Translations under genes and position numbers: made by a program
NCBI GenBank assembly: GCA_029932425.1
Contig: JAOZQC010000083.1
Coordinates: 1-6,664 of the forward strand
Length of the DNA stretch: 6,664 bases
Source: Planctomycetota bacterium
GTDB taxonomy: Bacteria; Planctomycetota; JAJSAM01
Direction of reading: 5' to 3'
The notes under the pieces: model-generated
Databases searched by the model: none
Seen by the model: only the letters and a program-made list of their open reading frames with translations
What the model was told of the DNA's origin: nothing
Part shown: piece by piece, positions 1-5,958 of the stretch
Numbering within the stretch: the stretch's first letter is position 1
Layout: each line of letters starts with the position of its first letter

Positions 1-523
1 TGATCGCTACGGGGTCCGCCCCGACCTCACCACCCTCGGCAAGGTGATCGGGGGGGGGCTGCCCGTGGGGGCCTACGGGGGCCGGGTGGAGATCATGGAG
101 CAGGTCTCCCCCGCGGGGCCCGTGTACCAGGCGGGGACCCTCTCCGGGAACCCCCTGGCCACCGCGGCGGGCCTCGCGGTCCTGGAGACGATCGAGAGGG
201 ACGAGGATCTCTACGACCGGCTGGAGGCTCTCGGGGCGCGCCTCGAGGAGGGGCTCGGCGCGGCGCTCGCCGAGAGCGGCGTGCCGGGCGTCGTGCAGCG
301 GGTGGGCTCCATGTTCTGCCTGTACTTCACGAAGCGCCCGGTGGCGAGCTGGGCGGACGCCGCCTCCGGGGACGGGGAACGCTTCCGCCGGTACTTCCAC
401 CGGATGCTCGACCGGGGGATCTACCTGGCGCCCTCCCCCTACGAGGCGGGGTTCCTCTCCGCCGCCCACACGGAGGAAGACGTGGACCGCACCGTGGCCG
501 CCGCCCGGGAGGCCCTGGCGTGA
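1..523 (+). CDS. hemL: Glutamate-1-semialdehyde 2,1-aminomutase, C-terminal part (5' end outside window)
   Basis: This cytoplasmic PLP enzyme moves the amino group of glutamate-1-semialdehyde to give 5-aminolevulinate, the first committed tetrapyrrole precursor of the C5 route. The reading frame is open from base 2 and gives 173 residues before TGA at 521-523. Family members are about 425-430 residues, so roughly 250 are missing upstream. The Schiff-base lysine is in LGKVIGGGLPVGAYGG (codon 41-43). Thr 32 residues further on, in AGTLSGNP, matches the spacing of the conserved PLP-phosphate-binding Thr of this family. The C-terminal domain follows, ending SAAHTEEDVDRTV and a short helix, as is typical. 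Ordinary class III aminotransferases share the fold, but the GKVIGGGLPVGAYGGR context and the heme neighbours favour HemL. The stop overlaps the hemE start by 4 bases. A run of nine G at 50-58 encodes three conserved glycines. Confidence 0.95.
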   Translation, partial: DRYGVRPDLTTLGKVIGGGLPVGAYGGRVEIMEQVSPAGPVYQAGTLSGNPLATAAGLAVLETIERDEDLYDRLEALGARLEEGLGAALAESGVPGVVQRVGSMFCLYFTKRPVASWADAASGDGERFRRYFHRMLDRGIYLAPSPYEAGFLSAAHTEEDVDRTVAAAREALA

Positions 524-1533
524 ACGACCTCTTCCTCCGCGCCTGCCGCCGGGAGCCCACGGAGCGGACGCCGCTCTGGCTCATGCGCCAGGCCGGGCGC
601 TACCTCCCCGAGTACCGGGCGCTCCGGGAGAAGTACGGCTTCCTCGATCTCATCCGCGAACCGGAGCTGGCGGCCGAGGTGACCCTGCAGCCCCTCCGCC
701 GGTTCCCCCTGGACGCCGCGATCCTCTTCGCCGACATCCTCACCCCCCTCGTCGGGGCGGGGATCGGGGTGCGGTTCACGCCCGGGCCGGTGCTGGAGCG
801 CCCGGTCCGCCGCTCGCGGGACCTGGATCCCCTCCGCTCCTTCGACCCCGGGGAGGCGGTGCCGGAGACCCTCGAGGCCGTCCGCCTCCTGAAGCGGGAG
901 CTCTCCGTGCCCCTCCTCGGCTTCGTGGGGGCCCCCTTCACCCTGGCCTGCTACCTCGTGGACGGGAAGGGGACGAAGGACTTCCCCCTCACGCGGGCCC
1001 TCCTCTACCGGGAGCCCGAGCTGGGCCGGGAGATCATGGAGGTGCTGGGGGAAGTGGTGGCGAAGTACGCCGCGGCCCAGGTGGCGGCGGGCGCGGACGC
1101 CGTCCAGGTCTTCGACTCCTGGGCCCATCTCCTGCCCGCCGCGCTCCTGGAGCGCTCCGAGGGCCCGGCCCTCCGGCGGATCTTCTCCGCCGTCCGGGAC
1201 GCGGGGGCGCCCTCCGTGTACTACGCCAACGGGGTGTTCCAGCTCCTCGACCTCCTGGGGGACCTGGGGTGCGACGTGGTGGGCGCCGACTGGCGGGTCC
1301 CCCTGGACGCCTACGACGTCCTGCGGGACCGGATGGCGGTCCAGGGGAACCTGGACCCCGCGGTGCTCTTCGGGACGGAGGAGGTGATCCGGCGGGAGGT
1401 CCGGGAGGTGCTCCGCCGGGCCGGGGCCCGGCCCGGTCACGTGTTCAACCTCGGCCACGGCCTCCACCGCAAGACCCCGCTTCGGAGCGTGGAGGCCCTG
1501 GTCACCGCGGTGCGGGAGGAGTCGACCCGATGA
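520..1533 (+). CDS. hemE: Uroporphyrinogen III decarboxylase
   Basis: This cofactor-free cytoplasmic enzyme decarboxylates the four acetate side chains of uroporphyrinogen III to give coproporphyrinogen III. The 337-residue product is within the family's usual range (about 340-360). The N-terminal signature PLWLMRQAGRYLPEYR is at residues 18-33. The catalytic Asp72 is in ILFADILTP. The second signature, GFVGAPFTLACYLVDG, is at 134-149 with active-site Tyr145, and the C-terminal FNLGHGLH motif carries His313. In the second signature Asp148 sits where the family pattern usually has Ala or Glu, a mild variation unlikely to matter. The GTG start at 520 is chosen because it gives the GTGA overlap with the hemL stop, has GGGAGG at 507-512 with a 7-base spacer, and places the first signature at the normal distance. 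Longer opposite-strand frames here are shadows. Confidence 0.97.
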   Translation: MNDLFLRACRREPTERTPLWLMRQAGRYLPEYRALREKYGFLDLIREPELAAEVTLQPLRRFPLDAAILFADILTPLVGAGIGVRFTPGPVLERPVRRSRDLDPLRSFDPGEAVPETLEAVRLLKRELSVPLLGFVGAPFTLACYLVDGKGTKDFPLTRALLYREPELGREIMEVLGEVVAKYAAAQVAAGADAVQVFDSWAHLLPAALLERSEGPALRRIFSAVRDAGAPSVYYANGVFQLLDLLGDLGCDVVGADWRVPLDAYDVLRDRMAVQGNLDPAVLFGTEEVIRREVREVLRRAGARPGHVFNLGHGLHRKTPLRSVEALVTAVREESTR

Positions 1534-2924
1534 CGCATCCGCCCCTCACCGAGGAGGTGACCGCCGAGCTGCTCCTCCGGTACGACCGTCCCGGCCCCCG
1601 GTACACCTCCTACCCCACCGCGATCGAGTTCCACGAGGGGGTGGGAGCCGGCGACTACGAGGAGAAGCTCAAGGAGGCCGCCGCCCGGCCCCGGGATCCC
1701 CTCTCCCTCTACCTCCACCTGCCCTTCTGCCACGAGCGGTGCACCTTCTGCGGGTGCAACGTGATCATCACGAGGAAGCCCGGGGTGGCCCGGGCGTACC
1801 TCGCCGACCTGGCGCGGGAGATCGCTCTCACGGCGGGCCTCCTGGGCGAGCGGCGGGACGTGGTGCAGCTCCACTGGGGCGGGGGCACGCCGAGCTATCA
1901 CTCCGCGGGGGAGATGCGGGGGCTCTTCGCCGCCGTGGCGGAGCACTTCCGGATCGATCCCGAGGGCGAGCTGGCGGTGGAGGTGGATCCCCGGGTGACC
2001 TCGGAGGAGCAGCTCGAGGTGCTCCGGGAGCTGGGCTTCAACCGTCTTTCCATGGGGGTGCAGGACTTCTCCCCCGAGGTGCAGGAGGCCATCAATCGGG
2101 GGCAGACGCTCGAGGAGACGGAGGCCCTCTTCGCCCGGGCGCGGGCGCTCCGCTACCACTCCATCAACCTCGACCTCGTATACGGCCTGCCCCGGCAGAC
2201 CCCCGCGCGGTTCCGGGCGACGCTCCGGGAGGTGGTGCGGCTCCGGCCGGACCGGGTGGCCTGCTACTCCTTCGCCCACATCCCCTGGATCCGGGGAAAC
2301 CAGCGGCGGATCCGGCGGGAGGACCTGCCCGCCCCCGGGGAGAAGTTCCGGCTGTTCGGCATCGCCATGGAAGCCTTCTCCGCCGCGGGGTACGAGATGA
2401 TCGGGATGGACCACTTCGCCCTGCCGGAGGACGAGCTGGCCCGCGCCGCCGCCGAGCGGCGGCTTCACCGGAACTTCATGGGCTACACCGTGATGCCCGC
2501 CTCCGACATGATCGGTTTCGGCGTCTCGTCGATCGGGGACGTGGGCGGCGCCTACTTCCAGAACACGAAGAAGCTCTCGCGGTACCGGACGGCGCTCGAC
2601 GCGGGGCGGCCGCCGGTGGAGCGCGGGTACGTGCTCGACCGGGACGACCGGATCCGGCGCGAGGTGATCACGCGGCTCATGTGCAACTTCCATCTCGCGA
2701 AGGGCGACGTGGAGCGCCGGTACGGCATCGACTTCGACGAGTACTTCGCGGAGGAGATCGAGGCCCTGGCGGAGCCGGTGTCCCACGGGTTCGTGAAGGT
2801 CACCCCGGACGCCGTGGAGGTGGTGGGGGCGGGCCGCCTCTTCATCCGCAACGTCTGCATGCTCTTCGACGCGCACACCCGGAGGCGGAAGGGGGAGCGC
2901 CCCATGTTCTCCCGGACGGTGTGA
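1530..2924 (+). CDS. hemN: Oxygen-independent coproporphyrinogen III oxidase (radical SAM)
   Basis: HemN decarboxylates two propionate side chains of coproporphyrinogen III to vinyl groups, giving protoporphyrinogen IX. It uses S-adenosylmethionine and a [4Fe-4S] cluster instead of oxygen. The product is 464 residues, close to E. coli HemN (457). The N-terminal YDRPGPRYTSYPTA (18-31) is characteristic of true HemN. The cluster motif CHERCTFCGC gives Cys67, Cys71 and Cys74, plus the HemN-type fourth Cys76. The SAM-binding GGGTP is at 117-121. The C-terminal HemN domain ends IRNVCMLFDAHTRRRK and FSRTV, much like E. coli. These N- and C-terminal parts separate it from the HemW heme chaperone, which lacks the fourth Cys. 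The frame is open further upstream inside hemE, but ATG 1530 gives an ATGA overlap, has GGAGGAG at 1515-1521, and matches the family's N-terminus. Confidence 0.97.
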   Translation: MTHPPLTEEVTAELLLRYDRPGPRYTSYPTAIEFHEGVGAGDYEEKLKEAAARPRDPLSLYLHLPFCHERCTFCGCNVIITRKPGVARAYLADLAREIALTAGLLGERRDVVQLHWGGGTPSYHSAGEMRGLFAAVAEHFRIDPEGELAVEVDPRVTSEEQLEVLRELGFNRLSMGVQDFSPEVQEAINRGQTLEETEALFARARALRYHSINLDLVYGLPRQTPARFRATLREVVRLRPDRVACYSFAHIPWIRGNQRRIRREDLPAPGEKFRLFGIAMEAFSAAGYEMIGMDHFALPEDELARAAAERRLHRNFMGYTVMPASDMIGFGVSSIGDVGGAYFQNTKKLSRYRTALDAGRPPVERGYVLDRDDRIRREVITRLMCNFHLAKGDVERRYGIDFDEYFAEEIEALAEPVSHGFVKVTPDAVEVVGAGRLFIRNVCMLFDAHTRRRKGERPMFSRTV

Positions 2925-3901
2925 TGGCGGGGGAAGCGGGCGGGCCGGGCGTCATCCTGATGAACCTGGGAGGGCCGGCGCGGCCTTCCGCGATCCGTCC
3001 CTTCCTCACCGCCCTCTTCTCCGACCGGGAGATCATCCGGCTCCCGGGGGGGCCGCTGCTCCAGCCCGTCACCGCCCGGCTCCTCACCACCCTCCGCCTG
3101 GCCTCGGTGCGGGCGAACTACGCCCGGATCGGGGGCGGCTCGCCGCTCCCCGCGATCACGCGGCGCCAGGCGGAGGGCCTCCGGGAGAGGCTCCGGGCGC
3201 GGGGGATCGAGGCCCAAACCGCGACGGCCCTGCGCTACACCCGGCCCCGGGCGGACGACGCCCTCCGGGCGCTCTCCGGGGCGGACCGCCTGGTGGCCGT
3301 CTCCCTCTACCCCCAGTACTCGAGGGCCACCACCGGCTCCTCCCTGGCGGACCTCCGGCGGGCGCTGGACCGGGCGGGGCTCGGCTTCCCCCTCTCCGTG
3401 GTGGACCGCTACCCGGACCACCCGGGGTACCTCGACGCCCTGGCGGATACGGTGCGGCGGGGGCTTTCCGCCTGGCCGGCGCCGCGGCGTCCCTCGGTGG
3501 TGGTCCTCTTCTCCGCCCACAGCCTCCCCGAACGCCTCGTCCGGGAGGGCGACCCCTACGTGGAGGAGGTCGGGCGCACGGTGGCGGGGGTCCGGGAGCG
3601 GCTCCCCGCGGGACAGCCCTGGCGCCTGGCCTTCCAGAGCCGGGTGGGGCCCGTGCGCTGGGTGGGGCCGGGAACGGAGGAGGTCCTCCGGGACCTCGCC
3701 CGGGAAGGGGCGCGGGACGTGCTGGTGGTGCCCGTGTCCTTCGTCTCGGACCACCTGGAGACGCTCTACGAGATCGACCTGCTCTACGGGACGCTCGCCC
3801 GGCGGCGGGGGATCGAGCGCTACCGGAGGGCGGAGGCGCTGAACGACTCCCCGGCCTTCCTCGAGGCCCTGGCGGACCTCGTCACGGAGGCGCTTCGGTG
3901 A
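2924..3901 (+). CDS. hemH: Ferrochelatase
   Basis: HemH inserts Fe2+ into the porphyrin ring in the last step of heme synthesis, usually at the inner face of the cytoplasmic membrane. The product is 325 residues (bacterial enzymes are about 310-340). It starts with VILMNLGGP (10-18) and carries the ferrochelatase signature LFSAHSLPERLVREGDPY (195-212) with metal-binding His199. FQSRVGPVRW is at 237-246, and SDHLETLYEID carries Glu279, 80 residues after the His as expected. There is no cysteine in the whole protein, so it cannot carry the C-terminal [2Fe-2S] cluster of some ferrochelatases. The sequence alone does not prove whether protoporphyrin or coproporphyrin is the substrate, but hemN just upstream argues for protoporphyrin IX. 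ATG 2924 shares one base with the hemN stop (TGATG). No good Shine-Dalgarno lies within 15 bases upstream, so translation probably depends on ribosomes finishing hemN. Confidence 0.96.
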   Translation: MAGEAGGPGVILMNLGGPARPSAIRPFLTALFSDREIIRLPGGPLLQPVTARLLTTLRLASVRANYARIGGGSPLPAITRRQAEGLRERLRARGIEAQTATALRYTRPRADDALRALSGADRLVAVSLYPQYSRATTGSSLADLRRALDRAGLGFPLSVVDRYPDHPGYLDALADTVRRGLSAWPAPRRPSVVVLFSAHSLPERLVREGDPYVEEVGRTVAGVRERLPAGQPWRLAFQSRVGPVRWVGPGTEEVLRDLAREGARDVLVVPVSFVSDHLETLYEIDLLYGTLARRRGIERYRRAEALNDSPAFLEALADLVTEALR

Positions 3902-5229
3902 GGGTGGCGGTGGTGGGGGCGGGGATCGCGGGGCTGGCCCAGGGGTTCCGGGCACTGCGGCTCGGCGACGAGGTCACGGTGCTGGAACGCGCCGCCCGGC
4001 CCGGGGGGAACATCCGGACGGTGCGCGAGGACGGGTACGTGGTGGAGGCGGGCCCCAACGGTTTCCTGGACGACGTGCCGGAGACGCTGGATCTCGTGCG
4101 GTCGTTGGGGCTCGGCCCGCGGCTCGCCGTCTCCTCGGACCGGGCCCGGATCCGGTTCCTCTACCGGGGGGGGCGGCTCCTCCGGATCCCGGAGACGCCC
4201 CCCGCCTTCCTCGCTTCCCCGCTGCTCTCCCCCGCGGGACGGGCGCGCGTGCTGCTCGAGCCCTTCGCCCGGCCCCGCCCCCGGGGGGACGAGACGGTCT
4301 TCGACTTCGCGGCGCGGCGCATCGGCCGGGAAGCGGCCCGGGTGCTCGTGCAGGCCATGGTCTCCGGGGTGTACGGGGGCGACGCCCGGGCGCTGTCGCT
4401 CCGGGCCACCTTCCCGAAGATGTACGAGATGGAGGCGGAGCACGGGGGACTCTTCCGGGCGATGCTCGCCCGGCGGCGCGGAGGAGGAGGCGGAGGAGGA
4501 CCCGCGGGGCCGGGCGGCGTGCTCACCTCCTTCCGGGACGGCATGGAGACCCTCACGGAGACCCTGGCCCGGGCCCTGGGGGACCGGCTCCGCCTCAGGG
4601 AGGCGGTGGGGGAGATCGCCCGCGACGGCCCGGGGTACGCCGTCCCCGGGGTGGAGGGCCGGGTGGACCGGGTGGTGCTGGCCTGCCCCGCCGCGGAGGC
4701 GGCGCGGATGCTCGGGGACCTGGCGCCGGAGGCGGCGAGGGCCCTGGCGGGGATCCGGGGGGCGCCGATCACGGTGGTGGCCGCCGCCTACGACGAGGGA
4801 GAGATCGGGGGGGCGCCGCCCGGCTTCGGGTTCCTGGTGCCCCGCGGGGAGGGCCCGCGGATCCTGGGCTGCCTCTGGTCCTCCTCCATCTACCCCGGGC
4901 TGCGCGCCCCGGAGGGGAAGGTGCTCCTCCGTACCATGATCGGCGGGGCCCTCGACCCCGGGGCGGTGGATCTCGACGGCGAGACGCTCCTCGACCTCGC
5001 GGCCCGGGATCTCCGCACCACCATGGGCCTCTCCGCCGCCCCCCTCCGCCACTGGATCTTCCGCTTCCCCCGCGGCATTCCCCAGTACGAGACGGGCCAC
5101 CTCCGCCGCCTGGCCGCCGCCGTCCGGGCCCTCGCCCCTCACCCCGGCCTGGTCCTCGCCGGCAACTCCTACCGCGGCATCTCCGTGAACGCCGTCATCC
5201 GCGAAAGTTCCATACGGAGGCGGGAATGA
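3898..5229 (+). CDS. hemY: Protoporphyrinogen oxidase, HemY-type flavoprotein
   Basis: This FAD enzyme removes six electrons from protoporphyrinogen IX to give protoporphyrin IX, normally with O2 as acceptor. It is often catalogued as hemG, but it is unrelated to the flavodoxin-like E. coli HemG. The product is 443 residues, slightly short for the family (about 450-480). The Rossmann motif VVGAGIAGL is at 5-13 with Glu30 (VLERA) for the FAD ribose. GGNIRT and EAGPNGFLDD follow at 36-41 and 50-59. SGVYGGDARALSLRATFP and LTSFRDGMETL are typical of the family, and the C-terminal FAD contact is LAGNSYRGISVN. Two oddities: a seven-glycine run (195-201), mostly GGA codons, in the middle linker, and a C-terminus of VNAVI plus only a few charged residues where relatives have VNDCI plus a longer helix. 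GTG 3898 gives a GTGA overlap with hemH and has GGAGG at 3886-3890 with a 7-base spacer. A coproporphyrinogen oxidase role is possible but less likely beside hemN. Confidence 0.94.
   Translation: MRVAVVGAGIAGLAQGFRALRLGDEVTVLERAARPGGNIRTVREDGYVVEAGPNGFLDDVPETLDLVRSLGLGPRLAVSSDRARIRFLYRGGRLLRIPETPPAFLASPLLSPAGRARVLLEPFARPRPRGDETVFDFAARRIGREAARVLVQAMVSGVYGGDARALSLRATFPKMYEMEAEHGGLFRAMLARRRGGGGGGGPAGPGGVLTSFRDGMETLTETLARALGDRLRLREAVGEIARDGPGYAVPGVEGRVDRVVLACPAAEAARMLGDLAPEAARALAGIRGAPITVVAAAYDEGEIGGAPPGFGFLVPRGEGPRILGCLWSSSIYPGLRAPEGKVLLRTMIGGALDPGAVDLDGETLLDLAARDLRTTMGLSAAPLRHWIFRFPRGIPQYETGHLRRLAAAVRALAPHPGLVLAGNSYRGISVNAVIRESSIRRRE
5216..5220 (+). promoter_or_regulatory. Shine-Dalgarno GGAGG inside the hemY end, ahead of the spacer ORF
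   Basis: GGAGG lies in the last codons of hemY, five bases before ATG 5226. It is too far (73 bases) from the arfB ATG at 5294 to serve that start directly. It therefore fits initiation of the short spacer ORF. It could be coincidental, since Arg/Gly codons in this genome often produce such purine runs. Confidence 0.4.
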
Positions 5230-5297
5230 TTTGTAACCTTCACCCGGCGGCGCGGCGCCCGGTCTCCTCTTCCCCGCCGCCGCCGCCGTCCCCATGA
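5226..5297 (+). other. Possible 23-codon leader ORF between hemY and arfB
   Basis: A short frame reads M-I-C-N-L-H-P-A-A-R-R-P-V-S-S-S then PPPPPSP and TGA. Its ATG overlaps the hemY stop (ATGA 5226-5229) and its TGA overlaps the arfB ATG (ATGA 5294-5297). It has GGAGG with a 5-base spacer, whereas arfB has none. If translated, it would carry ribosomes from hemY to arfB. Polyproline runs stall ribosomes without EF-P, and a C-terminal proline slows termination; both are known effects. That they act here is inference. The five prolines come from a (CCG)5 repeat, so chance in GC-rich DNA is a real alternative. There is no evidence of conservation. Confidence 0.3.
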
Positions 5298-5722
5298 CCG
5301 ACGATCCCCTCGAGGCCGGCCCGGTGCGGATCCCCCTCTCGGAGATCTCGTTCGCCTTCTCCCGCTCCGGCGGGCCGGGCGGCCAGAACGTCAACAAGGT
5401 GGAGACGAGGGTGGAGGTGCGCTTCCGCCCCTCGGCCTCCGCCGCCCTCACGCCGGCGCAGGTGGCCCGGATCCGGAAGGCCCTCGCCTCGCGCCTCACG
5501 AAGGAGGGGGACCTGGTGGTGGTCTCCGATCGCACGCGGTACCGCGAGCGGAACCGGGAGGATGCCCTGGAGCGGCTGGCGGAGATGCTGGCGGGGGCGC
5601 TCGCGGTGCGGAAGAAGCGCATCCCCACCCGCCCCTCCCGGGCCGCCCGGGAGCGGAGGCTCACGGAGAAGCGCCGGCGCTCCGAGAAGAAACGCATCCG
5701 GCGGGAGCCGCCCGAGGCCTGA
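5294..5722 (+). CDS. arfB: Alternative ribosome-rescue factor ArfB (peptidyl-tRNA hydrolase, GGQ domain)
   Basis: ArfB (YaeJ; mitochondrial ICT1 relative) enters ribosomes stalled at mRNA ends and hydrolyses the peptidyl-tRNA without a stop codon. The 142-residue product matches E. coli ArfB (140). The catalytic motif SRSGGPGGQNVNKVET puts the GGQ at 29-31, where its Gln would be methylated in class I release factors. The globular domain runs to about residue 105. A very basic tail from about 108, including KKRIPTRPSRAARERRL, fits the tail that plugs the empty mRNA channel. Release factors RF1/RF2 are much longer and have codon-reading domains, so they are excluded. An in-frame TAA at 5234-5236 and no other start codon make ATG 5294 the only start, yet the bases ahead of it are CCG repeats with no Shine-Dalgarno. 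It probably shares the heme operon transcript, as there is no clear terminator before it. Confidence 0.94.
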   Translation: MTDDPLEAGPVRIPLSEISFAFSRSGGPGGQNVNKVETRVEVRFRPSASAALTPAQVARIRKALASRLTKEGDLVVVSDRTRYRERNREDALERLAEMLAGALAVRKKRIPTRPSRAARERRLTEKRRRSEKKRIRREPPEA

Positions 5723-5770
5723 GCCTGCATTCCTCATCCGGCGAAAACCGTGTGTCCCGACGGGGAATGC

Positions 5771-5791
5771 GGGTTGGGGTCGGGGGGCGGG
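5771..5791 (+). other. Putative G-quadruplex motif after arfB
   Basis: Four G-runs follow each other as G3-TT-G4-TC-G6-C-G3, with loops of 2, 2 and 1 bases. A further GGGG lies just upstream at 5762-5765. This satisfies the usual three-tetrad quadruplex pattern on the + strand, so the RNA could also fold. It sits about 50 bases after the arfB stop and about 170 before the next start, so it may affect arfB mRNA ends or the next leader. Such motifs arise by chance in very GC-rich DNA. Confidence 0.4.
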
Positions 5792-5799
5792 ACCTTCTC

Positions 5800-5835
5800 C
5801 CTCCCGGGGCGGGAGGCGACGCGCATCCTGTGCGC
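5800..5835 (+). other. Two adjacent perfect hairpins in the arfB-PKD gene gap
   Basis: CCTCCCG (5800-5806) pairs with CGGGAGG (5810-5816) around a GGG loop. Four bases later GCGCA (5821-5825) pairs with TGCGC (5831-5835) around TCCTG. No T-run follows either stem, so this is not a standard intrinsic terminator. It could be a terminator of another kind, an mRNA-end stabiliser or part of a structured leader; I recognise no riboswitch family. No sigma-70-like promoter is obvious in 5723-5958. Confidence 0.3.
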
Positions 5836-5947
5836 CGGGAAGGCCGCGGGCGTACCCAAAAGAGGACAGTCCGTTCCGCGGAGGGAGGGGAACACGGGGC
5901 GCGCGATCGGCAAGGAGCTTGCTGGGAGTCCTCCGGGTCTGGAACGA

Positions 5948-5952
5948 GGAGG
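5948..5952 (+). promoter_or_regulatory. Shine-Dalgarno GGAGG for the secreted PKD protein
   Basis: GGAGG ends six bases before ATG 5959, an ideal spacing, and fixes the start that gives a clean signal peptide. A CCTCC at 5930-5934 could pair with it across a 13-base loop and hide the site; a separate hairpin GCAAG/CTTGC lies at 5910-5922. Confidence 0.7.
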
Positions 5953-5958
5953 CCGGAC

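Noticed and set aside
439..1467. Long minus-strand open frame opposite hemE
   Set aside because: It mirrors the high G/C third-position bias of hemE, gives a low-complexity Gly/Pro/His/Glu-rich product, and contains no recognisable domain.
1269..1529. Upstream extension of the hemN frame into hemE
   Set aside because: The added residues are low-complexity Gly/Pro/Arg and lie wholly inside hemE; the family N-terminus and the ATGA overlap set the start at 1530.
1739..2923. Upstream extension of the hemH frame through hemN
   Set aside because: It is out of frame with a well-supported radical SAM protein, and the extra sequence has no resemblance to ferrochelatase. Not a fusion.
5230..5293. Intrinsic terminator between hemY and arfB
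   Set aside because: The GGCGC/GCGCC palindrome leaves almost no loop and no T-run follows. The C-rich spacer could suit Rho, but nothing specific supports it.
2552..5730. Long minus-strand open frames opposite hemN, hemH, hemY and arfB (2552-3955 and 3820-5730)
   Set aside because: Both cross several clear plus-strand genes, have Arg/Pro/Gly-rich products and no motifs. They are composition shadows.
5858..5873. Sequence AGAGGACAGTCCG resembling the conserved 5' P4 region of RNase P RNA
   Set aside because: The match is imperfect, the gap is too short for RNase P RNA, and the partner P4 strand is not visible.
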